A DNA stretch of 64,000 bases from Rhodocyclales bacterium (GTDB lineage: Bacteria > Pseudomonadota > Gammaproteobacteria > Burkholderiales > Rhodocyclaceae). The stretch is taken from assembly GCA_016235805.1 (NCBI GenBank), contig JACRIY010000043.1:1-64000 (forward strand). Direction: 5' to 3'. Below the pieces are notes generated by a model. It was not told the origin of the DNA, made no database searches, and saw only the letters and a program-made list of their open reading frames with translations. How positions within the stretch are numbered: position 1 is the stretch's first letter; each line of letters starts with the position of its first letter. Positions 25,941 to 33,304 of this stretch are shown piece after piece. Made by a program: the position numbers and the translations under genes.

Positions 25941-27931
25941 GCGCCAGCCTCCTTGTGCGACTGCCCCGCACGAATGTCTTCATTGGCCAGAATCGGCATG
26001 CGCTTTCCGTTCCCGTGGTTTTCCCACATGCGAAGATAGACGTCCTCGAGGTTTCGCGCAAACCGGCCCATGTCGAACAGCGGCGACGACTGCCGCGCCC
26101 GGTCAAGGCGTTGCCGCAAGCCGTCGAGTCTAGCCCGGTCATGGTACAGGCCCAGGGCGGTTTCCAGGTACTGCTCCGGCGTTTCCGCAACCAGTTCATC
26201 GAGCCCCGCGGCCAGCAGCATGCTCGCCCCCACGCGTCCCGCAAAAGTGCTGCCGCGCAATGCCAACAAGGGTACTCCGGCCCACAGGGTATCGATGCCG
26301 GTTGAATGCGAATTGTAGGGAAAGGGATCGAGGCCGAGATCGGCGAGCGCGATCCGCGTCAAGTGGTCGCGCTTGCTCTCGACCCGTTTGGCGAACACCA
26401 GGCGCTCTGCTTGCACTTGGCGCCGAATCGCCTCCTGGCGGAGGGCTTCGGCGCCCGCAGCGCCGGGATCGCTCAACCACAGGACGCTACCCGGCGTCTC
26501 GCGCAGCAGGCGGCACCAGAGGTCGAACAGCGGCGGATTGTATTTCTGCGACCCATTCAGGGAACAGAACACGAAACCCGATTCCGGCAAGCCCTCGGCC
26601 AGTCGGCTCGCGGCCGTTTCGGGCCGCCATGTCGTATCCGCCGGCAGGTAACAGAACGGCAGTTGGGCGATCGTCTCCGTGTAGTATTCCGCGTCTTCCA
26701 CAGGCGTCACGACGGGATCGCCGATGATGTAGTCCGCGACCGCCGCATGGCCCATGGTCCCCGGATAGCCCAGCCAATTGACCTGCACGGGGGCACAGCG
26801 CAAAGCCAGGGATTCCGGACGGGCATGCTGAGTCCAACCGCTGAGGTCAACCAGGATATCGATGCGGTCGCGGCGAATGCGCTCGGCAAGGTGATGCACC
26901 GTCAGGCTGCCGACATCGACCAGTTGGTCGACGCCGGCCGCGAGGCGTTTGCGAATGTCGCTGCCATCGTCGGTCATCGTCGAATAGCCCAGCACTTCGA
27001 ACCGCGTCCGGTCATGGCGCTCGATGACCTCGGGAATGATGAATCCGACCGGATGGAAACGGAAATCACCGGAAAGATAGGCGACCCGCAGCCTGCGCCC
27101 GGCGGGGTCGGCGACCTCTGCGGCAACCGATGCTTCCTGCGGCAATGGCAGCGAGGAAAGCATGGTTGCCGAATAGCCCTCGGCAATGCGCCTATGATCC
27201 TGCGAGTCCAGGCCCGGAAAAAGCAGGGACACCAGCGGTCGCCCCAGCACGCGCGAAAACCCGTCGGACTTGGCCCTGAGTTCGGCAATCCGGTCGACCA
27301 GACCCTCCCAATGAATTCGCCTCAATCCAGTGCCGATCAACTGGAACAAGGCGTAGAGGTTTTCCTGGTCGCCGCTGTAGAGTTCGCCGTAGCACGTCCA
27401 TGCCTCGTCATAGCGACCGGAATTGAAAAGGCAATCGGCCAGCAGCGTAATCGCTTCGAGATAGTCGCCGGGGTGCTTCTCGATGGCTTCGAGAAGCAGT
27501 GGCACCGCCTCGCCCCAGCGATGCATCCGCGTCAGCGCAAACGCCATGTTCTTTAGTAACTCGGAGTCATCGGGCGTCAGCGACCTTGCCCGCCGGAAGC
27601 TCTCCAGCGAATCGTCCCAGCGCATCAACTGCGACAAGGCAATGCCGCGGTTGTTGTGCAATTCGGCATCCTGCGGATTGCGCCGGATGGCGTGATCGAG
27701 CAGGGCCACCGCTTCCCCGTGGCGCGCGAGGCCCAGCAGCGAGAACGACAAGGCCTTCATGGCCAGCGGCTGGTTCGGACGCTTGTTGAGTATCCGCCGG
27801 GCGACGGGTTCGATCTCGGCAAAGCGGCCGGCTTCGACCAGGCGCATCAGCGCGATCAGATCCGGATCGTTGAGTGCCTGCCTTGCATTGCCGCCTTTGC
27901 GTCCGCCAGCCTTGCCGCCCGCCGTTGCCAT
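25937..27931 (-). CDS. TPR/SPINDLY-type glycosyltransferase (GT41, O-GlcNAc transferase family)
   Basis: GT41 enzymes put sugars on Ser/Thr of proteins or act in glycan synthesis. This 664-residue protein has about four TPR units in residues 20-220. The GT41 catalytic region (about 285-650) includes RVAYLSGDFRFHPVGFI, DILVDLSGWTQHARPESLA, APVQVNWLGYPGTMGH, FVFCSLNGSQKYNPPLFDLW and PFPYNSHSTGIDTLWAGVP. It is the second gene of the operon, 11 bases after its paralogue, and overlaps the ABC permease gene by four bases. Its tail beyond the catalytic domain is short, unlike the upstream paralogue. Confidence 0.9.
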   Translation of the reverse strand: MATAGGKAGGRKGGNARQALNDPDLIALMRLVEAGRFAEIEPVARRILNKRPNQPLAMKALSFSLLGLARHGEAVALLDHAIRRNPQDAELHNNRGIALSQLMRWDDSLESFRRARSLTPDDSELLKNMAFALTRMHRWGEAVPLLLEAIEKHPGDYLEAITLLADCLFNSGRYDEAWTCYGELYSGDQENLYALFQLIGTGLRRIHWEGLVDRIAELRAKSDGFSRVLGRPLVSLLFPGLDSQDHRRIAEGYSATMLSSLPLPQEASVAAEVADPAGRRLRVAYLSGDFRFHPVGFIIPEVIERHDRTRFEVLGYSTMTDDGSDIRKRLAAGVDQLVDVGSLTVHHLAERIRRDRIDILVDLSGWTQHARPESLALRCAPVQVNWLGYPGTMGHAAVADYIIGDPVVTPVEDAEYYTETIAQLPFCYLPADTTWRPETAASRLAEGLPESGFVFCSLNGSQKYNPPLFDLWCRLLRETPGSVLWLSDPGAAGAEALRQEAIRRQVQAERLVFAKRVESKRDHLTRIALADLGLDPFPYNSHSTGIDTLWAGVPLLALRGSTFAGRVGASMLLAAGLDELVAETPEQYLETALGLYHDRARLDGLRQRLDRARQSSPLFDMGRFARNLEDVYLRMWENHGNGKRMPILANEDIRAGQSHKEAGA

Positions 27932-27942
27932 TGCAGGTTTCC

Positions 27943-30387
27943 TTACTTGGTAACAATCAGGTTGAGCGACACCGGATGCCCGAACATCCGGGTCTCGCTG
28001 GTGTCCTCGAACATGCCCAATGACTCGACATGCTCGATCGACGAAAAGCCCACGTCCCCGAGATAGTCCGTCAGGAAGTCAAGGTTCAGACCGATACGGT
28101 GGAAATCATGCTCATCCAGTTGCCCGCCGAACATCATGCGCATGACATGGAACTTTTCCGCCTTGCCGGCATCCGGGTTCGAGAACAACCAGACCAGCTT
28201 GTCGAGGTCGGGGACCGACAGATACAGGCGCCCTCCCGGCGCAAGAATCCGGTGGAACCCGTTCAGGACGTCAAGGATCTCGGTCTGGCCGACCCGCGCC
28301 AGCATATGAGCGCAATAGACATCGCTGCAGCTTTCGTCGGCAAATGACGAGAGGTCCTGGATGCTGCCGAGGAAGTCCACCCCGGGGCGGGGCTCCGCAT
28401 CGAGGATTTTCCATCCGTCGCGCGCAATCGTTCCGCCGACATGCAGCTTCAGCAACCCGTCGGCTTCGCCTGCCGATCCCGCTTCGATCGGTGCTTCCGG
28501 CGGAAACTTCTCGCAATGGCGGCGCCACATGCCACGCAAGGCGGCTCCAAGGTCGGCGCCCATCCCATTCCGGTCCATCAGCGGCGAGGAGCGCATTCGA
28601 TCGCGCATGGTCTGGCGCAATCCCAACAAGGACTGGGGATTTTCCGCCAGCGCGACAGCGATTTCCACATATTCGTCGACATCTTCGGCGACGAAGGCCT
28701 CGAGTCCGATGCTGGTCAGGAGACTTGCACCAACTCGGGATGCATGACGATCGCCGGCCAGTGTCACCACCGGAACGCCCATCCAGAGCGCCTCGCAGGT
28801 CGTGGTCGTGCCGTGATAGGGAAAGGTATCGAGCGCGATGTCGATCTCGTGGTAGGCGGCAAGGTGACCCTCGACGGGCCCTCGGCGCAGCAGGATCTCG
28901 ATGCGATCGGGATCGAAGCCCCGGTCAACGAAAACCCGTCGCAGGCTGTCGCGAGCCGGCTCGTCGTCGGTACCATATACGGATTTCAGCACCAGCCTAG
29001 AATTCGGCACGGCTTCGAGCACGCTGACCCACAAGGCGATGCATTCCTCGCTCAGCTTGGCGCGCGAATTGAATGACCCGAAGGTAACCACTGCTTGATC
29101 AAGACAGGGCGGCGGCTGCACTTCGGGCGCCGATGCAGGCGGCGTATAGCACAGGAAGGGCCGCGGCAGCCGCCACAAGGTTTCGCTGAAAAACTCCCCG
29201 GTCTCGCCTTCCGGATCGGCCCAGGCATCGGTCAGGCGATAGTCGATGCAGTCCAGCCCGGTGGTATTGGGGTAGCCGATCCAGTTTATCTGGACCGGCG
29301 CCGGCTTGCGCCCGAGAACCAGCGGCCGGGCGCCTGCCATGACTCCGCTCAGGTCGATGAGGATGTCGATCCGGTCCGCCGCAATCAGGTCGGTCACGTC
29401 CTGGTCCGGCATTCCATAGATGCCGCGCCAGGCATGGAACAGCGGCTTCAGTTCCTGAGTGACCTCGTCCTCGGTGCGAAAGTTGTAGTAGGCGAACAGC
29501 CGAAACTCGTTCCGATTAAAGTGCCCGAGCGCACCTTCGAGAAAATAGGCGACGGAATGACGGCGGAAATCGCCGGACATGAAACCGATGCGCAAACGTC
29601 GGTCCGGATCCGGCCGCTCGGAGTGCCCGAGTGCAGGCAGAGGACCACACTTATTGCGGATCATTGCGCCGAACGCGGCATACAGGGCGAAGACCTCCGC
29701 GCGGTCGCGTACCGTGTAGTTCGATACCAGCAAGCAATTGGCCCATGCCGGAAAGGAATCCGGAGCGAGTTCCACGGCCGCTTTCAGCTCACGTTCGGCG
29801 TCCCGGTGGCGTCCGAGATTCCAGCTGCAGAATCCCAGTTCAATTCGCGGCGCTGCGGATTTCGGATCCAGTTCCGCGGCGCGGCGAAAATGCCCTATCG
29901 ATTCCGTTATCCGCCCGTGCGAACGCAGCGCCTGCCCGAGCCTTACATAAGCGTCGGACGACTCCGGGGAAATGCCTATTGCCCGCCTGGCGAGGTATTC
30001 CGCTTCCAGCAGGCGATTGACATCGTGCAACAAGCGACCCAGATTCAGGTGGGCATCGAGAAAATCCGGCTGTTCCGCCAACGCGGTGCGGTAGCGGAAT
30101 TCGGCGGAATCGAATTCGCCACGCTGCATGTAGATCAGCCCCAGCTTGTTGTTCGCCTCCGGATGCCGCGGCGCCAGGGCGAGCGCCTTCAGGTAGCAGG
30201 CCTCGGCCAGTTTCGCCTGCCCGAGTCGGCCATGCATCGTGCCCAGTTCGTAATGCGCGCGGGGCGCATGCGGAAAGTCATCGGCCGCAGCCTGGTACGC
30301 GCGCAGGGCCTCATCCATATTGCCTTGCTCGCGCAGGACTTTGGCACGTTCGATGGCGTTCAAGAAATCGGAAGTGTTCGTTTCCAT
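27943..30387 (-). CDS. TPR/SPINDLY-type glycosyltransferase (GT41) fused to a methyltransferase-like domain
   Basis: This 814-residue protein has TPR repeats (about 5-240) and a GT41 catalytic domain (about 260-620). The catalytic domain shows RIGFMSGDFRRHSVAYFL, DILIDLSGVMAGARPLVLG, PVQINWIGYPNTTGLDCID, FGSFNSRAKLSEECIALW and TFPYHGTTTTCEALWMGVP. A C-terminal region (about 650-814) with LKLHVGGTIARDGW, CAHMLARVGQTE and LAPGGRLYLSVPDLD looks like a SAM methyltransferase of glycan clusters. I use ATG 30387 (METNTSDFL); an in-frame TTG lies 17 codons upstream. It is the first gene of the operon and the nearest operon upstream encodes a pilin, which makes surface-protein glycosylation a reasonable idea. 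Confidence 0.87.
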   Translation of the reverse strand: METNTSDFLNAIERAKVLREQGNMDEALRAYQAAADDFPHAPRAHYELGTMHGRLGQAKLAEACYLKALALAPRHPEANNKLGLIYMQRGEFDSAEFRYRTALAEQPDFLDAHLNLGRLLHDVNRLLEAEYLARRAIGISPESSDAYVRLGQALRSHGRITESIGHFRRAAELDPKSAAPRIELGFCSWNLGRHRDAERELKAAVELAPDSFPAWANCLLVSNYTVRDRAEVFALYAAFGAMIRNKCGPLPALGHSERPDPDRRLRIGFMSGDFRRHSVAYFLEGALGHFNRNEFRLFAYYNFRTEDEVTQELKPLFHAWRGIYGMPDQDVTDLIAADRIDILIDLSGVMAGARPLVLGRKPAPVQINWIGYPNTTGLDCIDYRLTDAWADPEGETGEFFSETLWRLPRPFLCYTPPASAPEVQPPPCLDQAVVTFGSFNSRAKLSEECIALWVSVLEAVPNSRLVLKSVYGTDDEPARDSLRRVFVDRGFDPDRIEILLRRGPVEGHLAAYHEIDIALDTFPYHGTTTTCEALWMGVPVVTLAGDRHASRVGASLLTSIGLEAFVAEDVDEYVEIAVALAENPQSLLGLRQTMRDRMRSSPLMDRNGMGADLGAALRGMWRRHCEKFPPEAPIEAGSAGEADGLLKLHVGGTIARDGWKILDAEPRPGVDFLGSIQDLSSFADESCSDVYCAHMLARVGQTEILDVLNGFHRILAPGGRLYLSVPDLDKLVWLFSNPDAGKAEKFHVMRMMFGGQLDEHDFHRIGLNLDFLTDYLGDVGFSSIEHVESLGMFEDTSETRMFGHPVSLNLIVTK

Positions 30388-30724
30388 GTTCGGATAGCCA
30401 TTTGCGAATGGCGGTGAAATGACGGTTCCGGGCAACAAGCAATACTACCTGCCCTTCCTGCAAGGCGGACCAAGCGGCCCTCCACCGCGAGCAATCTTCG
30501 CAAAGCGAAATGCGGAGTCCATCAGCGAATGTGGTTTGATTCCGCCACCGACGAATCGCAACCGCATGACCGGAGCGGCCCGTGCTGCCGCAGCGAGCGG
30601 CATTCCCCGCAGACAGCAAGGGCTGCAATGAAACAAGAGGAAGTCCCTCGCCACAGGCCCGTACTTGGCATACCCACGAAAAAAAACGCGTCTTGCGACG
30701 CGTCTTTTCCCCACGTGACGACGT
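30388..30724. other. Intergenic region upstream of the GT41 operon
   Basis: This 337-base gap carries the pilin-operon terminator at 30679-30703 and must hold the promoter of the GT41 operon. I see no convincing -35/-10 pair and no conserved small gene. Confidence 0.4.
30679..30703 (-). terminator. Rho-independent terminator of the pilin operon
   Basis: On the minus strand ACGCGTC, loop GCAA, GACGCGT is followed by a run of eight T. It lies about 20 bases after the stop of the pilin-partner gene. A shorter CTTTT on the other strand could make it weakly bidirectional. Confidence 0.88.
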
Positions 30725-31090
30725 TCAGCTCGTCGGAGCGTAGGAAGAGGTCATCGCAGTAGACGCGTCGGTAGCCGTACAGCCAGACGCTGCCGTACAC
30801 GCACCTGCCGCTACCACGGCACCACCCGCCGATGTCCCGGCATAGCGCGTCTTGCCCTTGATCGACCCGGAGCCGACACGATAATAGCTGCCGCCGTCTT
30901 CGCCGGTCACATGGGTATTGGCGGAACACTTGGGGGTAAAGGTCGACTTCACGTAGTTCTCGGTGGTGACCGTGCTCAGGCTTACCGCCGCACCATTCCC
31001 GGCAGTACCGGAACAGAACGTCTGACTCGCTGCGGCTTGCGCGGAGACTGCCGAAATCGCCAACACCGACGCCAAAATTACTTTTTTCAT
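30725..31090 (-). CDS. Secreted partner of a short pilin (possible PilA-C-like subunit)
   Basis: This 121-residue protein begins with a clear signal peptide (MKKVILASVLAISAVSAQA, cleaved before about residue 20). The mature part is small, Ser/Thr/Gly/Ala-rich and has four cysteines (FC, PKC, GAC, GC), enough for two disulfides. It starts 10 bases after the short pilin gene, with GAGGAG upstream, and is followed by a terminator, so the two form one transcript. The layout matches the split pilins of Geobacter, where a helix-only PilA-N pairs with a separately encoded globular PilA-C. The equivalence is inferred from gene order, size and general composition. Confidence 0.7.
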   Translation of the reverse strand: MKKVILASVLAISAVSAQAAASQTFCSGTAGNGAAVSLSTVTTENYVKSTFTPKCSANTHVTGEDGGSYYRVGSGSIKGKTRYAGTSAGGAVVAAGACTAASGCTATDASTAMTSSYAPTS

Positions 31091-31100
31091 GGTGCGCTCC

Positions 31101-31283
31101 TCAGGACGTGGAATTGGTGATGGCCAGCGTCATGACGTTTTTGGCGTCCGACTGAGCCGACTTGTCTTCGGCCTTCTTCGTGTACTCGCTGAATTGCGGG
31201 ATCGCAATTGCAGCGAGAATGCCGATAATCGCGACCACGATCATCAGCTCGATCAGGGTAAAACCCTTCTGTAGCTGTTTCAT
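31101..31283 (-). CDS. pilA: Short type IV pilin, helix-only (PilA-N-like)
   Basis: This 60-residue prepilin has the class III signal MKQLQKG followed by [16 protein letters not shown], so prepilin peptidase cleaves after Gly7 and leaves a 53-residue mature protein. Glu5 and the helix ([15 protein letters not shown]) are typical of PilA, but there is no globular domain. Length and sequence recall Geobacter PilA, including Phe1, Phe24 and Tyr27; the later aromatic residues of that protein are absent. AGGAG at 31291-31295 precedes the start, a sigma-54 promoter lies upstream and the secreted partner gene downstream. Confidence 0.9.
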   Translation of the reverse strand: MKQLQKGFTLIELMIVVAIIGILAAIAIPQFSEYTKKAEDKSAQSDAKNVMTLAITNSTS

Positions 31284-31327
31284 TCGTATTCTCCTATTCA
31301 GGCGCGACGGTCGTCGCTGACCCTATC

Positions 31328-31345
31328 AAGCAAGATATATACCAA
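31328..31345 (-). promoter_or_regulatory. Sigma-54 (-24/-12) promoter of the pilin operon
   Basis: The minus strand reads TTGGTATATATCTTGCTT: GG and GC with exactly ten bases between them, followed by the short leader and AGGAG of pilA. PilA promoters in other bacteria are commonly driven by RpoN with PilR. I did not identify a PilR site. Confidence 0.75.
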
Positions 31346-31455
31346 ATTAAGGCGCGCCGGATGACCCATCGGACTTGGGATATACGGAATAGAGATCGAC
31401 AGGGTGACGCAAATTGTCAGTCGACCGCGCTTAGCGTCACTCGCACTCGCAGACA

Positions 31456-31479
31456 CGCCGTGTCGCCGGCGCCGACTTC
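31456..31479 (+). repeat. Dispersed 24-base repeat, copy 5
   Basis: CGCCGT, GTCGCC, GGCGCCGACTTC. It is intergenic, eight bases beyond the stop of the HD-GYP gene. Confidence 0.75.
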
Positions 31480-31487
31480 TGTACGGA

Positions 31488-33119
31488 TCAGCCCTGAATA
31501 AGCGCCGCTTCGTCGACCTGATCGATCTGTCCGGGATCGAGGAATTGCTCGGCATAGCGCCGATACACGCCCTGCCTGACGAAGACTTCGAACAGGTCGG
31601 GATCGATATGGCCGTTCGACCGGAACTTGGCCATGATGCCCATCGCCTGCGATAGCTTCATGCCTGGCTTGTAGGGGCGGTCGCGCGCGGTCAGCGCCTC
31701 GAAGATATCGGCGATCCCCATCATCCTGGCCTGCAGCGACATCTGTTCGCGCGTCAGTCCCTTCGGATAGCCCTTGCCATCCATGCGCTCGTGGTGCCCG
31801 CCCGCATACTCGGGTACCCGGGTCAGGTGCTTCGGCCAGGGCAGTTGTTCAAGCATCTTGATGGTAGCGACGATGTGGTGGTTGATGATGTCGCGTTCCT
31901 TCAGCGTCAGGGTCCCGGCCCGTATGGTCAGATTGACGACTTCGTCGGCGTTCAGGAATTCGGTTTCGATGGCATCGACGTTGCGCCACTTGCGGCTGCT
32001 GCCGATCTTGCGCACGCGTTCCAGGTCGGCCTCCTGCATCGCCTCGCCGCCGACGTTGGCCTTGCGCAGAAAATCCCGGTCATCATCGAGGACGCGCACT
32101 TCGTCGTGATACTCGGCCCAGATCCTGGCATCGGCGGGAGTGTCCATGTTGCCGCGCAATTCGAGCTGCTTGCGCAACGCATGGATTTCCGCATCACGCT
32201 TGAGCACTTCGAAGCGGGTATCGATCAGGTGGATGCGATCGAAAATGGTCTGCAGTTTGGTCGCCTTGTCCACCACGTGGACCGGCGTGGTGACCTTGCC
32301 GCAATCGTGCAGCAGGCCGGCGATCTTGAGTTCATAACGGTCCCGCTCGTCCATCTTGAACGCTGCCAGCGGGCCGTCGTCGATGGCGTCTGCCCCTTCG
32401 GCCAACATCATGGTCAGGGCCGGCACGCGCTGGCAATGGCCGCCGGTATAGGGCGACTTTTCGTCGATGGCGAGGTTGATCAGGTTGATGAAGGACTCGA
32501 AAAGTTCTTCGAGCTGGCTGATCAGAAGGCGGTTGGTCAGCGCAATCGCCGCCTGCGAGGCGAGCGATTCGGCCAGGCTCTGGTCGGCCGAGGCAAAGGC
32601 CTTGACCTCGCGGGTAACCGGATCCTGTGCGTTGATCAGTTGCAGCACGCCGATGATCTCTCCCTCATGATTCTTCATCGGCACCGTGAGGAAGGACTGC
32701 GAGCGATAGCCGGTTCGTTCGTCGAAGCTGCGGGTTCCGGAAAAATCGAAGCCGGCTTCCGTGTAGGCGTCGACGATATTGACGGTCTTGTCGTGGATGG
32801 CGGCATAGGCGGCCACCATCGAATCATTCGATTTGCCTTGGGCGTTTTGCAGCGGAAGATTCGGAAAGTTGATCGCGTTGCCGGTGGTGCCGCCCATCGC
32901 GATATGCAGCGAGTCGGTGCGCAGGATCTCGAATCGCAAGGCACGACCGTCGTCAGTCATGCGATACAGGGTCCCACCGTCGGCGTGGGTGATGGTCTTG
33001 GCCGCGATCAGGATCGATTCCAGCAGCCGGTTGATGTCGCGTTCCTTGGAAAGCGCGGCACCGACGGCATTGAGCTGCTCGAGGCGACGAAACAGATCGC
33101 TGGAGTTATCCATGTCCAT
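31488..33119 (-). CDS. GAF and HD-GYP domain cyclic-di-GMP phosphodiesterase
   Basis: This 543-residue cytoplasmic protein would hydrolyse c-di-GMP. A GAF domain spans about residues 25-190 (KTVNIVDAYTEA, DERTGYRSQSFLTVPM, VLQLINAQD). The HD-GYP domain follows, with HDCGKVTTPVHVVDK near 268 and HHERMDGKGYPKGL near 437. About 100 extra residues separate the two halves compared with compact HD-GYP proteins such as RpfG, and they include a charged helix. The catalytic residues are intact, so it is probably active. It lies in the minus-strand signalling block between the pilin operon and the ATPase, and the GAF resembles that of the neighbouring ATPase. Confidence 0.92.
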   Translation of the reverse strand: MDMDNSSDLFRRLEQLNAVGAALSKERDINRLLESILIAAKTITHADGGTLYRMTDDGRALRFEILRTDSLHIAMGGTTGNAINFPNLPLQNAQGKSNDSMVAAYAAIHDKTVNIVDAYTEAGFDFSGTRSFDERTGYRSQSFLTVPMKNHEGEIIGVLQLINAQDPVTREVKAFASADQSLAESLASQAAIALTNRLLISQLEELFESFINLINLAIDEKSPYTGGHCQRVPALTMMLAEGADAIDDGPLAAFKMDERDRYELKIAGLLHDCGKVTTPVHVVDKATKLQTIFDRIHLIDTRFEVLKRDAEIHALRKQLELRGNMDTPADARIWAEYHDEVRVLDDDRDFLRKANVGGEAMQEADLERVRKIGSSRKWRNVDAIETEFLNADEVVNLTIRAGTLTLKERDIINHHIVATIKMLEQLPWPKHLTRVPEYAGGHHERMDGKGYPKGLTREQMSLQARMMGIADIFEALTARDRPYKPGMKLSQAMGIMAKFRSNGHIDPDLFEVFVRQGVYRRYAEQFLDPGQIDQVDEAALIQG

Positions 33120-33182
33120 TCCCTAACTTGAAACACACCGGCAAGCGCCAAGTGACAATCGAGCGTAGCGAGCAAACCAGTA

Positions 33183-33270
33183 GCCCCCGCCCCGGGAAGG
33201 GGGGCGCAGGCGGGGTTTCGCAAAGCAACGCTTTGCGCCGCCGCAGCCGGCTGGCTGTGCAAAGCCAGCC
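33183..33270. repeat. Cluster of three hairpin-forming inverted repeats in an intergenic gap
   Basis: The gap 33120-33304 holds three successive palindromes: GCCCCC/GGGGGC (33183-33205), CGCAAAGC-AAC-GCTTTGCG (33219-33237) and GGCTGGCT/AGCCAGCC (33249-33270). None is followed by a T run, so they are not classical terminators. The arrangement resembles an intergenic repeat element of the REP/MITE kind, and I suspect it recurs elsewhere in the genome. Confidence 0.6.
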
Positions 33271-33304
33271 GTGGGCCAGGGGGTGAGGGAACCCATTTTG
33301 CCTT

